A stretch of 43,273 nt of DNA. It comes from an uncultured Oscillospiraceae bacterium. Its GTDB lineage: Bacteria; Bacillota; Clostridia; Oscillospirales; Oscillospiraceae. The position numbers were made by a program, and so were the translations under genes. The notes under the pieces are model-generated. The model saw nothing but the letters and a program-made list of their open reading frames with translations, was not told the origin of the DNA and ran no database searches. Position 1 is the stretch's first letter, and every line of letters starts with the position of its first letter. The stretch spans positions 1 to 43,273 of the forward strand of contig CAJTOM010000013.1 of NCBI GenBank assembly GCA_910577915.1, in the 5' to 3' direction. Positions 16,856 to 24,637 of the stretch are shown piece after piece.

Positions 16856-17761
16856 ATGCCTGTTTCCAATACGTTGGATATGGTGAAAAGAGGGCTGACG
16901 GCGGCTCAGATCAAATGGATCGCCCTAATTTTGATGACGGTGGACCATCTGGGGGCCTTTGGTTTTGAAATTCCCGCTATTGGCCGGTACTATACCCGGC
17001 TCCGGGCGGTGGGCAGACTGGCCATGCCGCTGTTCCTGTTCCTGCTGGTGCAGAGCATACGGCACACCAGGAGCAAGCCCCGGTTTCTGCTGCGGCTGTA
17101 TGTGGCGGGGATGTGCACGGAGCTGTTTGTCGCGGCGACAAATTTTTTCCTGGGTGATCTGTTCGGCGTTCATTCCCCGGGAAATATCCTGTTCTCATTT
17201 TTTTATGCGGCGCTCTACATCCTGTTGATTGAGGCGTGCGCGTCCGCCCTCCGGGCGCGGCGGTTCGCAGCTGCGCTGCTGCCGGTGCTGGCGGGAGCCG
17301 CCGTTACGCTGCTGCCGGCGGCTGTCTGCGAGGGAATTGAAGGGCTGTTTTCTGGGGAAACCGGCATCCGGTACATGATTTTGCGCCACGATCTGCTGCG
17401 CGCCTTTCTGCCCAGCGTCTGGGGGGGTGACTACGGCTGGGGCCTGGCCGCGCTGGGCGCGGCGCTGTACTTCGCCAGGACGAAGCGGCGGCAGTGCGCC
17501 GTGTTTGGGGGCTTCTGCCTTCTGTGCGCCGCAGGGGCGGTTCTGCTGCCCGCTGATCTGGGGCCCATTGGCTATACCTATATTGGCTCGTTTATCAACA
17601 CCTTCTGCACCCTGAGCCAGTGCCGGATGGTGCTGGCCCTGCCTCTGATGATGCTGTACAACGGCCGGCGGGGCAGGGGGTCGAAGTGGCTGTTCTACAT
17701 CTACTATCCCACCCACCGCTATGTGATCTCCATCGTCTCCCATCTGCTGTATCCGGTCTGA
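16856..17761 (+). CDS. TraX-like polytopic membrane protein
   Basis: A 301-residue membrane protein of the TraX family, which is named after the F-plasmid pilin acetylase but is widespread on chromosomes with unknown role. The diagnostic N-terminus is LTAAQIKWIALILMTVDHLGAF read in pieces, followed by GRLAMPLFLFLLVQS. About eight hydrophobic helices span the length, and the C-terminus YIYYPTHRYVISIVSHLLYP is typical. GGAGGAG lies near the ATG (GCGGAGGAGTGCGGC). No conjugation genes are nearby, so a pilin role is not implied. It ends at a strong terminator. Confidence 0.88.
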   Translation: MPVSNTLDMVKRGLTAAQIKWIALILMTVDHLGAFGFEIPAIGRYYTRLRAVGRLAMPLFLFLLVQSIRHTRSKPRFLLRLYVAGMCTELFVAATNFFLGDLFGVHSPGNILFSFFYAALYILLIEACASALRARRFAAALLPVLAGAAVTLLPAAVCEGIEGLFSGETGIRYMILRHDLLRAFLPSVWGGDYGWGLAALGAALYFARTKRRQCAVFGGFCLLCAAGAVLLPADLGPIGYTYIGSFINTFCTLSQCRMVLALPLMMLYNGRRGRGSKWLFYIYYPTHRYVISIVSHLLYPV

Positions 17762-17777
17762 GGGGGCGGGAATATGA

Positions 17778-17822
17778 GGAGCGCCGCACCCCCTCAACAG
17801 GGTGCGGCGCTCCTTATTATTT
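17778..17822. terminator. Terminator between TraX-like gene and recombinase
   Basis: A 14-bp GC-rich stem (GGAGCGCCGCACCC with its complement at 17800-17813), 8-nt loop, then TTATTATTTT on the plus strand. Its T-rich tail runs into the recombinase-associated repeat at 17817. Confidence 0.85.
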
Positions 17823-17830
17823 TGTTCAAT
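17817..17830 (+). repeat. 14-nt repeat at the 3' end of the recombinase gene
   Basis: TTATTTTGTTCAAT, identical to 18881-18894. It overlaps the last codons and stop of the recombinase gene and the tail of the terminator. The opposing arm of the palindrome seen at 18866 is absent here. Confidence 0.8.
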
Positions 17831-18830
17831 CCTTGGGGGGCTTGACCCGGCCCAGGGGGTTGGCCCGGGCGGCCACCCGCAGGGCCTCGTTGTCGATATG
17901 GGTGTAGATTTCCGTGGTGTTCAGGTGCTCGTGCCCCAGCACCTCCTGCACCGCCTTGACGTCTACGCCATTTTGCAGCATCAGGGTGGCGGCGGTGTGA
18001 CGGAGCTTGTGGGCGGAGTACTGGGCGCTGTCCAGGCCCGCCTGGGTCAGGTGCTTTTTCACCAGAGCGTGGACGTTGGAGCGGCTGATCCGCTGGTCCC
18101 GCGTGGAGAGAAACAGAGCGTCCCGGTCCCGGCCGCCGATGGGCCGGCGCACCGCCAGATAGCGCTCCAGAGCGGCCTTGCAGGCGTCATTGAGGTAGAC
18201 GATGCGCACCTTATTGCCCTTGCCCAGCACACGGAGGGCATCGCCCTGGATGTCGCTGAGATTCAGACCGATCAGCTCGGAGATCCGCAGGCCGCAGTTG
18301 AGAAACAGGGTCAAAATACAGTAATCCCGCTCGCGGTTGGCCCCGTCCACGTTCTCCAGCAGTCCCAGGCTCTCGTCCAGGGTCAGGTAGCGGGGCAGCG
18401 TCTTCTTCAGCTTGGGGGAGTCCAGCTCCTTGACCGGATTGTCCTCCAAAAGGTGGGCCTTCTGGGTAAGATAGTTGAAGAAGGAGCGGAGGGTGGCGAT
18501 CTTCCTGGCGCGGGTGGCGGCGGTGAGTCCGTAGCCCGTCCGGCTGCTGTTGGGCTGCTGGGCCCGGTCGCGGCTGAGGTAGGTCAGATATCCGTAGATG
18601 TCTGTCAGGGTGATGGAGCGGATAAACGGGACGTCCACGTCCAGGATGGAAATCTCGTCCCAGGGCGTATCCTGGAGAGCACGGTTCCGGGACTGCTTCA
18701 TATAGCGGAAGAAATTGCGCAGATCCAGAAAGTACTCGTCCACGGTTTTCCGGGAGTGCGCCTTGATGGTCTCGTGGTACGCCAGAAAGTCCCGCAGGAC
18801 CTGGGGCGCTTCGTCTTGGTAGCTGTTCAT
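17826..18830 (-). CDS. Tyrosine site-specific recombinase (XerC/XerD-like)
   Basis: A 334-residue integrase-type recombinase from the ATG at 18830. A TTG at 18893 would extend it through the upstream palindrome, which is less likely, although no strong ribosome site is close to the ATG (GGGGAGGG lies about 20 bp upstream). An N-terminal SAM-like core-binding domain (LRDFLAYHETIKAHSRKTV in part) is followed by a catalytic domain with the R-H-x-x-R-H-Y set: Arg in NCGLRISELIGL, HKLRHTAATL, LGHEHLNTT and the Tyr nucleophile in IYTHI. It could be the chromosomal Xer recombinase or a self-acting element; the flanking repeats suggest a nearby target or operator. Confidence 0.93.
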   Translation of the reverse strand: MNSYQDEAPQVLRDFLAYHETIKAHSRKTVDEYFLDLRNFFRYMKQSRNRALQDTPWDEISILDVDVPFIRSITLTDIYGYLTYLSRDRAQQPNSSRTGYGLTAATRARKIATLRSFFNYLTQKAHLLEDNPVKELDSPKLKKTLPRYLTLDESLGLLENVDGANRERDYCILTLFLNCGLRISELIGLNLSDIQGDALRVLGKGNKVRIVYLNDACKAALERYLAVRRPIGGRDRDALFLSTRDQRISRSNVHALVKKHLTQAGLDSAQYSAHKLRHTAATLMLQNGVDVKAVQEVLGHEHLNTTEIYTHIDNEALRVAARANPLGRVKPPKD

Positions 18831-18865
18831 GCTGTGAGCGGCATGGGGCGGTTTTCCCTCCCCTG

Positions 18866-18895
18866 AATTGAACAAAATTTTTATTTTGTTCAATT
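18866..18895. repeat. 30-bp perfect palindrome upstream of the recombinase
   Basis: Arms AATTGAACAAAAT and ATTTTGTTCAATT (13 bp each, no mismatch) around TTTT; it can equally be read as 12-bp arms around a 6-bp centre. That geometry is close to a tyrosine-recombinase crossover site such as dif (11-6-11), and it also suits an operator. A minus-strand TTGACA adjoins it at 18894-18899. Confidence 0.75.
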
Positions 18896-18990
18896 GTCAA
18901 TATGCCGCCATTACCTCCCCTCTGGTATTGATTTGCTATATGCCGCTGGCTCTGCCCGGTGCGGCGGCCAGTGCTCCGCCAGACGGCGAT

Positions 18991-19013
18991 GCATCCGCAG
19001 TATCTGCGGATGC
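18991..19013. repeat. Short perfect inverted repeat
   Basis: GCATCCGCAG, TAT, CTGCGGATGC. It lies in the 220-bp gap after radA with no T-tract on either side, so it is not a standard terminator. Apart from this and the palindrome, I see nothing else in 18896-19113. Confidence 0.5.
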
Positions 19014-19113
19014 GCTACACTGTGTTTGCGTGCGGCGATGCTGGAGTTGGGATGCCCGTCATCCCGCCGGGATTCGACACAGTTTATGTAAAATCGCTGG
19101 AAATACTGCCAGG

Positions 19114-20487
19114 TTATTTTCCCAGTGCCGCCCGGATGGCCTCGCCGATGTTGGCGGCCTCCACCACACGCAGCCCCTCCAGCGGCGCGGTGCGCTTCCC
19201 GCGCCGCTGAGGTACAATGCAGGTTTTGAACCCAAGGCGGCGGACCTCACTGAGCCGCTGGTCCAGGCTGTTGACCGCCCGCAGCTCTCCGGTTAGCCCC
19301 ACCTCCCCGATGGCCGCCAGATCGGCGGCGATGGGCTTGTCCAGATAGCTGGAGGCCAGGGCCAGCACCGCTGCCAGATCGGCGGCGGGCTCGTCCAAGG
19401 TCAGGCCGCCGATGATGTTCATATAGGCGTCGCAGGCGGAGACCTTCAGCCCCCCCCGCTTCTCCAGCACCGCCAGCAGCATGGCCGCCCGGCCAAAGTC
19501 AAAGCCGTTGCAGGCCCGGCGGGCGTTTCCGTAGGACGCGGGGGCCAGCAGCGCCTGGATCTCCGCCAGCACCGGCCGCACGCCCTCCATCACGCACGTG
19601 ACGCAGGTGCCCGGCGCGCCGTCCGGACGGCCGGAGAGGAGCATCTGGGAGGGATTCTCCACCTCCTCCAGCCCCGCGTCCTGCATCTCGAATACCCCGA
19701 TCTCGTTGGTGGCGCCAAAGCGGTTTTTGGCCGCCCGCAGAATGCGGCAGGTGCTGTGCTGCTCCCCCTCGAAGTAGAGCACGCAGTCCACCATGTGCTC
19801 CAGCACCTTGGGTCCCGCGATGGATCCCTCCTTGTTCACGTGGCCGATGACGAAGACCGTGACGTCCCGGCCCTTGGCCAGCTGCATGAGGGCCATGGTA
19901 CAGTCCTTCACCTGCCCCACACTGCCCGGCGGGCTCTCCAGCGCGCCGTTGTAGAGAGTCTGGATGGAGTCCACAATCAGAATGTCCGGCGCTTCGTCGG
20001 ATACGGACTGGAGCACATCCTCCAGCCCGGTCTCCGACAGAACCAGCAGACGCTCGCTTCCCACGCCCAAGCGCTGGGCCCGCAGCTTCAGCTGGCGCAC
20101 CGACTCCTCGCCGGACACGTACAGCACCCGGTTTTCCCTGCAGAGGCTGCCGCAGATCTGGAGCATCAGGGTGGACTTCCCCACCCCCGGCGCGCCGCCT
20201 ACCAACACCAGAGAGCCCTTCACCGCTCCCCCGCCCAGCACGCGGTCCAGCTCCCCCATGCCAGTGGAAAAGCGGATTTCTTCTTTTGTATCAACATCTG
20301 TCAGGGATATAGCCTTTACAGTGTGAAAGACGCCTGCGCCGCCGCTGGAACGACCGCCGCGCATTTTCGCCGGCGCCTCCTGCTCCACCACCGTGTTCCA
20401 CGCGCCGCATGCCGGGCACTTCCCTGCCCACTTGGGGGTCTCGTTGCCGCACTCGGTACAGTAAAAGACGCTGCGCTGCTTTGCCAT
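19114..20487 (-). CDS. radA: DNA repair protein RadA/Sms
   Basis: Hexameric RecA-like branch-migration helicase acting with RecA in recombination repair. It has 457 residues from the ATG at 20487, which has GGGAGGATA upstream; a longer frame to 20583 lacks family homology. Domains in order: N-terminal zinc finger (Cys10, Cys13, Cys24, Cys27 in YCTECG...CPACGAW), Walker A GGAPGVGKST at 97-106, LIVDSIQTL as Walker B, the RadA-specific KNRFG motif in AAKNRFGATNEIGVF, and a C-terminal Lon-protease-like domain. The next gene upstream on this strand, cwlD, is 127 bp away. Confidence 0.97.
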   Translation of the reverse strand: MAKQRSVFYCTECGNETPKWAGKCPACGAWNTVVEQEAPAKMRGGRSSGGAGVFHTVKAISLTDVDTKEEIRFSTGMGELDRVLGGGAVKGSLVLVGGAPGVGKSTLMLQICGSLCRENRVLYVSGEESVRQLKLRAQRLGVGSERLLVLSETGLEDVLQSVSDEAPDILIVDSIQTLYNGALESPPGSVGQVKDCTMALMQLAKGRDVTVFVIGHVNKEGSIAGPKVLEHMVDCVLYFEGEQHSTCRILRAAKNRFGATNEIGVFEMQDAGLEEVENPSQMLLSGRPDGAPGTCVTCVMEGVRPVLAEIQALLAPASYGNARRACNGFDFGRAAMLLAVLEKRGGLKVSACDAYMNIIGGLTLDEPAADLAAVLALASSYLDKPIAADLAAIGEVGLTGELRAVNSLDQRLSEVRRLGFKTCIVPQRRGKRTAPLEGLRVVEAANIGEAIRAALGK

Positions 20488-20614
20488 GGCTGTATCCTCC
20501 CGGTAACGCACGTATTTCTCGCCATCCCATTGGCCGGAAAATGGCTGGAGTGTCAATGGGGCGCTGCCAATAGTATACAACAAATGTTTCCGCTTGGCTA
20601 GTACTTTTTCAGGA

Positions 20615-21373
20615 TTACTTTGGCTCCGAGACGGCAGGGGGCATTTCCGCCTCCGGCTGCATCAGGTGCGCCAGCGCGGCGGTCAGGATGACCAGGGACA
20701 GCTTGGTCTGGTGGGGCTGTGTGTTCAGCAGGGCCGTCTCCTCTGCGTTGGACAGGAAGCCGCACTCCACCAGGATGGAGGGCGCTTCGCTGTGGGCCAT
20801 GAGATACACGCCGCTTCCGGTCTGCTCCGGCATCTTTGGGGAGGCATTGAGGACATCGTTGAGGGCGGCCTGGACCGCCTCCGCCAGCTCCTTGCTGCCG
20901 GGGACCCCGTTGTAAAACACCTGCGCCCCCCGCACGTTGGGAGCGGTGGGAAGGCTGTTCTGGTGGAGGCTCACCAGAACCCCGCCGGGGACGGCGTTGA
21001 TGAGGGCCGCCCGGTTTTTCAGATCGCTCACCTTTTTTGCCCGGATCGTCTGAGCCTCCGGGTCGTGGATGGAGACGTCCTCCCTCCGGGTCATCCTGGT
21101 GTCCAGGCCGATGAGCTGGGCAAGCTCCTCCATCTGCAGGCCAATTGCCAGATTGATTTGGGACTCCACCGTGCCGTCCGCCCCCACCGCGCCGCCGTCT
21201 ACGCCGCCGTGTCCCGGGTCGATGATCAGGACAAGCTCCTTCGCTGTCTCCAGCCGCAGATTTTTGGACGCGTTGACGGCGCTCCCCTGCCACAGAATGG
21301 CCGCGAATCCCACAAAGAGCAGGAGCAGCGTGAGCAGATAGAGAGCCGTCCATTTTTTAAATGTCAGAAACAT
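20615..21373 (-). CDS. cwlD: N-acetylmuramoyl-L-alanine amidase, CwlD type
   Basis: Amidase_3 hydrolase of 252 residues. An N-terminal signal/anchor (about 8-30) precedes a zinc amidase domain with LIIDPGHGGVDGGAVG, a histidine in VSLHQNS and the catalytic Glu in SILVECGFLSN. CwlD removes the stem peptide from muramic acid in the spore cortex, the first step of muramic-delta-lactam formation needed for germination. Size, start (VLIIDPGHGG close to the membrane segment) and the divergent cotJ operon all favour CwlD over a vegetative amidase. GAGGTGA precedes the ATG. Confidence 0.88.
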   Translation of the reverse strand: MFLTFKKWTALYLLTLLLLFVGFAAILWQGSAVNASKNLRLETAKELVLIIDPGHGGVDGGAVGADGTVESQINLAIGLQMEELAQLIGLDTRMTRREDVSIHDPEAQTIRAKKVSDLKNRAALINAVPGGVLVSLHQNSLPTAPNVRGAQVFYNGVPGSKELAEAVQAALNDVLNASPKMPEQTGSGVYLMAHSEAPSILVECGFLSNAEETALLNTQPHQTKLSLVILTAALAHLMQPEAEMPPAVSEPK

Positions 21374-21423
21374 GCGATCACCTCTCTCTACCCTATGCGC
21401 GGGCTGTCCGGTATATGAGAAGA

Positions 21424-21449
21424 ACCCATTCCGCAGCCCGGCATAAGAT
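21424..21449 (+). promoter_or_regulatory. Candidate mother-cell sigma promoter for cotJ operon
   Basis: CATAAGAT at 21442-21449 resembles the -10 of sigma-E/sigma-K promoters (CATA core), and an AC lies 16 bp upstream as in sigma-K sites. No sigma-A promoter is visible in the gap. Low confidence. Confidence 0.25.
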
Positions 21450-21501
21450 GAACAGAGGACGCGCTGCCGCGTCCCCCACTTACCATAAGGAGGAGTTCCC
21501 T

Positions 21502-21951
21502 TTGGAGAATACCAACCCCAACGCCTGCGGCACTATGGAGGGCAGTCTGCCCGGCAAGTGCGCCAGCCTGGCGTTTCCCTATATTCCCGTGCAGGGCGTC
21601 AACGCCGAGCGCTATGATCAGACCCAGGGTCTGGCCGCCGGCACCCTGTTTCCGGGGCTGAACCTGCCCTTTTTCCGGGCGGTCAAGAGCAAGATGAACT
21701 GTGACAACACCGCGCTGTGTGAGCTGATGGCGCTGGGTTTTGCCATCAATGAGCTGGGCCTGTATCTGGACACCCACCAGAGCGACAAGGAGGCGCTGGC
21801 TCTATACGTTGATTATGTCAACCTCGCCAAGGAAGGCCGCAAGCGCTACGAGGCGGCCTACGGCCCGCTGCAGCAGGAGTCCGTGACGGCGGCGGGATAT
21901 ACATGGATCAACGACCCGTGGCCCTGGGATCTGGAAGGAGGAAAAAAATAA
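21502..21951 (+). CDS. CotJA-CotJB fused spore coat protein
   Basis: A 149-residue protein starting at the TTG at 21502, which is preceded by AAGGAGGAG; no in-frame ATG has a comparable ribosome site. Residues about 20-60 (AFPYIPVQ, YDQTQGLAAGTLFPGLNLPF) are CotJA. Residues about 68-147 (ALCELMALGFAINELGLYLDTH, DYVNLAKEGRKRYEAAYGPLQ, YTWINDPWPWDLEGG) are CotJB. In Bacillus subtilis these are two separate genes, cotJA and cotJB, followed by cotJC. Here a single uninterrupted frame covers both. The stop overlaps the cotJC start by one base (TAATG), so translation is coupled. The proteins are structural components of the spore coat. Confidence 0.85.
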   Translation: MENTNPNACGTMEGSLPGKCASLAFPYIPVQGVNAERYDQTQGLAAGTLFPGLNLPFFRAVKSKMNCDNTALCELMALGFAINELGLYLDTHQSDKEALALYVDYVNLAKEGRKRYEAAYGPLQQESVTAAGYTWINDPWPWDLEGGKK

Positions 21952-22547
21952 TGTTTGTCTATGAGAAACGGCTGCAGTACCCCATCAAGATCAAGAACCC
22001 CAACCCGAAGCTGGCGGCGGTGATCATCAGCCAGTACGGTGGACCGGACGGCGAACTGGGCGCATCCCTGCGCTATCTCAGCCAGCGCTTCTCCATGCCC
22101 TATCCCGAGCTGAAGGGGCTGCTGACGGACATCGGTACCGAGGAGCTGGGGCATCTGGAGATGGTCGGCACCATTGTCCACCAGCTGACCCGCAATCTGT
22201 CGGAGGAGCAGATCCGCACCGCGGGGTTTGACGCCTACTTTGTCGACCATACTGCCGGCGTCTACCCCACCGCCGCCTCAGGCGCGCCTTGGAGTGCGGG
22301 CAGTATCCAGGTTACCGGGGATATGATTGCGGATTTGACAGAGGATTTGGCGGCAGAGCAGAAGGCCCGCGTCACCTATGACAACATCCTCCGCCTCAGT
22401 GACGACCCGGATGTCAACGACGCTATCCGCTTCCTGCGGGAGCGGGAGATCGTGCATTTCCAGCGCTTCGGCGAAGGTCTGCGCCTGGCCAAGGAGCGTC
22501 TGGGCGAGAAAAACGTCTACTTCACCAATCCCTCCTTTGACCGCTGA
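21951..22547 (+). CDS. cotJC: Spore coat protein CotJC (manganese catalase family)
   Basis: A 198-residue ferritin-like four-helix protein of the Mn-catalase family, placed in the spore coat. The start is the ATG at 21951 after GGAGG; the frame remains open a further 16 codons upstream but overlaps the fused cotJAB gene. The N-terminus MFVYEKRLQYPIKI is characteristic. Metal-ligand helices contain TEELGHLEMV and REREIVHFQRFGE. It is the second gene of the cotJ operon and is followed by a terminator. Peroxide removal at the spore surface is a family-based inference. Confidence 0.93.
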   Translation: MFVYEKRLQYPIKIKNPNPKLAAVIISQYGGPDGELGASLRYLSQRFSMPYPELKGLLTDIGTEELGHLEMVGTIVHQLTRNLSEEQIRTAGFDAYFVDHTAGVYPTAASGAPWSAGSIQVTGDMIADLTEDLAAEQKARVTYDNILRLSDDPDVNDAIRFLREREIVHFQRFGEGLRLAKERLGEKNVYFTNPSFDR

Positions 22548-22558
22548 ATACAGCAAAA

Positions 22559-22602
22559 GCCCCGCGGCACAGGCATCCACCTGGCCGCGGGGCCCTATTT
22601 TA
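22559..22602 (+). terminator. Terminator of the cotJ operon
   Basis: GCCCCGCGGC pairs with GCCGCGGGGC across a 15-nt loop; CCTATTTTAT follows. Confidence 0.75.
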
Positions 22603-22607
22603 TACGT

Positions 22608-23435
22608 CTACTCGCCGCTCTCCTCCTCAAGGAACTCCAGCGACGCAAACTCACCGCTCTCGAAGCGGGCCACAAACTGCCGGGTCGTCTCCTCCCCGGA
22701 GCCGTCATGGGTCGTGACGAAGGACTCCACCGTCACGTTCTCCCCCTCCATGGTATACGTCCACTTGCTCTTGGAGGGGAACACGGCGGTCTCCGGCAGC
22801 TCCAGGCGGGCCTTGACGGCGGTCAGCGTGGCCGCCAGATACACGTCCCGCTGGTCCGTATCCAGGTAGTAGTCCGTAATCTTCGATACGGTGTTCCCCC
22901 GGACGTAGATGTCGTGGTCCTGGAAGGTGATGGTCTCCACCTCCTTGGTCTCGTTCTTCACCTGCATGACGATGGCGTCCCCCTCGTCGACATATCGCTG
23001 GGTTGCCGCGTCGTGAACCGAGTAGGAGGTGCTGGCGGCGCCGGACTTGATCTTCGTGACCTCGCTGAGCTCAGAGAAACCGCACTCCTGCAGCACAGCC
23101 AGCATGGCCTTCTCCTGATCCACCGTCAGCTCCATCGTCTCCCCCATCAAGGATTTAGAGGGGGCCTTACCCCCGAAAGCCAGCTCAAAGGGCGGATCAA
23201 TGGGGAAATGAAAGACAAAGACCGAGACCCCGGCCGCCACAGCGATCAGCAGAACCAGCACGACCAGCAGCAGCGGCAGCCGGCTGCCCTGCTTTTTCAG
23301 CTTCGCCTCGCAGTGGGGACAGACCTTCGCCTTCTTGGATACCTCCGCCTGGCAGGACGGGCAGACCCTGACCTTGGGTTTTTTTTCGCCCTTCGCCTTT
23401 TTTTCCTTCTTAGGCTTCTTTTCTTTCTCGCTCAT
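22608..23435 (-). CDS. Zinc-ribbon membrane protein, function unknown
   Basis: A 275-residue protein with a highly charged lysine-rich start (KEKKPKKEKKAKGEKKPK), a double-CxxC zinc ribbon (Cys25, Cys28, Cys39, Cys42 in CPSC...CPHC), one transmembrane helix at about 53-76 and an extracytoplasmic domain of 200 residues. The outer domain has no motif I recognise; it is rich in beta strands (TYTMEGENVTVESFVTTHDG in part). The layout, cytoplasmic ribbon and outer domain, is common in Clostridia proteins of unknown function. GGGGAGGAAG precedes the ATG. It converges on cotJC and shares the short gap with its terminator. Confidence 0.7.
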   Translation of the reverse strand: MSEKEKKPKKEKKAKGEKKPKVRVCPSCQAEVSKKAKVCPHCEAKLKKQGSRLPLLLVVLVLLIAVAAGVSVFVFHFPIDPPFELAFGGKAPSKSLMGETMELTVDQEKAMLAVLQECGFSELSEVTKIKSGAASTSYSVHDAATQRYVDEGDAIVMQVKNETKEVETITFQDHDIYVRGNTVSKITDYYLDTDQRDVYLAATLTAVKARLELPETAVFPSKSKWTYTMEGENVTVESFVTTHDGSGEETTRQFVARFESGEFASLEFLEEESGE

Positions 23436-23560
23436 TCTTCCTCCCCTTTTCTATGGCGCAGTCAAACTATGATTCCTCAGCGGTCCGGAGGCCGCCTGTA
23501 GATTATACCAGCTTTCTCCGGTGGACGCAAGTGGAATCGCACCATGCAAATCCCCCAAAA

Positions 23561-24124
23561 TCACACCACGCCCCCGCTCCGCATATGTACCATATCGAAC
23601 TCCCTGACAAACCGCCCCGCGTCCATCCCCCGGTCCAGGCAGTCGATCAGGATTTCCGCGCAGGCCCGGCTGTCACTGCCGGCCTGATGGTGATCCAGGG
23701 AGATGTCCAGGTAGGCGCACAGGGTGTTCAGGCGGTGGTTGGGCAGCTGGGGGTAGCAGCGCCGGCCCAGCCGCACCGTGCACAGATAGGGAACCCTGTC
23801 CCGCCAGTCGATGCAGTACGCCCGCAGGCACTTGGCCAGCACGCTCATGTCGAAGGGGGCGTTGTGGGCCACCAGAAGCCCGCTGCCCATGAGCTCCCCC
23901 AGCCCGGACGTCCACAGTGTCCCGAAGTCGGGCCCCTGGGCGGCCATCTCCGGCGTGATGCCTGTCAGGCGGATGTTGAAGGCGTTGAAGTAGGTTTCCG
24001 GGTTCACCAGCGTGCTGTATTCCTCTACAATCAGGCCGTTTTCCACCACGGTCAGGCCGATGGCGCTCATGCGGTTGTTGGCGGCGTTGGGTGTCTCTAC
24101 ATCAAAAACAATATACCGGCTCAT
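23561..24124 (-). CDS. DEDDh 3'-5' exonuclease (DnaQ/PolC epsilon-like)
   Basis: A stand-alone 187-residue exonuclease. Motif I is FDVETPN (Asp8, Glu10); VAHNAPFDMSVL is motif II; NHRLNTLCAYLDI and the late H-A-G-S-D-S-R-A pattern form motif III with the DEDDh histidine and aspartate. The start at 24124 overlaps the stop of the upstream phosphodiesterase gene by four bases (ATGA), indicating coupled translation; the frame upstream of it is shadow. Relatives trim DNA or RNA 3' ends or proofread; no polymerase domain is attached. Confidence 0.88.
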   Translation of the reverse strand: MSRYIVFDVETPNAANNRMSAIGLTVVENGLIVEEYSTLVNPETYFNAFNIRLTGITPEMAAQGPDFGTLWTSGLGELMGSGLLVAHNAPFDMSVLAKCLRAYCIDWRDRVPYLCTVRLGRRCYPQLPNHRLNTLCAYLDISLDHHQAGSDSRACAEILIDCLDRGMDAGRFVREFDMVHMRSGGVV

Positions 24125-24576
24125 GGCTGAATATCCACGCGCCGGACCTCCACTGCGCCTCCGTCCACCGTGAGCACCGCCATGCTCAGCTCCCTGCGGA
24201 AGCGGGGATATCCGCAGCTGCCGGGGTTCAGCCACAGCCTGCCGTCAATCCGCTCCTCATAGTATTGGTGGGAGTGTCCGAATACCACCACCTGCACGCC
24301 CTGCAGGTTCCGGGGCAGCCAGTTTCTGTCATGGGCCATGCAGAAGCGCACGCCCTCAATGTCGAATACCAACTGCCGCGGCAGATGGGCGGCCCAGCCG
24401 CCCCAGTCGTTGTTTCCCCGCACCGCGTGCACCGGCGCGATGCTCTCCAGCGCCTCCAGTATCTCGGCGCTGGCAAAATCTCCTCCGTGGATGATCTGGT
24501 CACACCCCTGAAGAAGCTCCGCAACCTCCCGCCGCAGCATGCCGTGCGTATCGGACAGCACCCCGATCCTGGGCAA
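24121..24576 (-). CDS. Metallophosphoesterase, YfcE/MJ0936 family
   Basis: A 151-residue calcineurin-like phosphodiesterase with the complete metal set: LSDTHG, IIHGGDF, VRGNND, CMAHDRNW and VFGHSHQYYE. Small YfcE-type enzymes hydrolyse phosphodiesters in vitro; the physiological substrate is unknown. It is translationally coupled to the exonuclease downstream, which suggests a shared nucleic-acid or nucleotide role. In many Firmicutes a YfcE-type gene follows rph and rdgB; neither is present here. Confidence 0.9.
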   Translation of the reverse strand: MPRIGVLSDTHGMLRREVAELLQGCDQIIHGGDFASAEILEALESIAPVHAVRGNNDWGGWAAHLPRQLVFDIEGVRFCMAHDRNWLPRNLQGVQVVVFGHSHQYYEERIDGRLWLNPGSCGYPRFRRELSMAVLTVDGGAVEVRRVDIQP

Positions 24577-24637
24577 GACCGCTCCCTCCCCTTTACCGAC
24601 GCAATTTTACTTATTATACCGCCGGCGCGTGTAAAAG

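Noticed and set aside
16856..17761. A conjugative element suggested by the TraX-like gene and recombinase
   Set aside because: No other transfer, relaxase or replication genes occur. TraX-like proteins are common on Clostridia chromosomes.
18830..18893. Recombinase start at TTG 18893
   Set aside because: It would translate the 30-bp palindrome and has no ribosome site; the family-like sequence begins after the ATG at 18830. The point is not fully settled.
18868..19296. A 142-codon plus-strand frame between the recombinase and radA
   Set aside because: It covers the palindrome and the 3' end of radA in antisense, with no ribosome site and no homology pattern.
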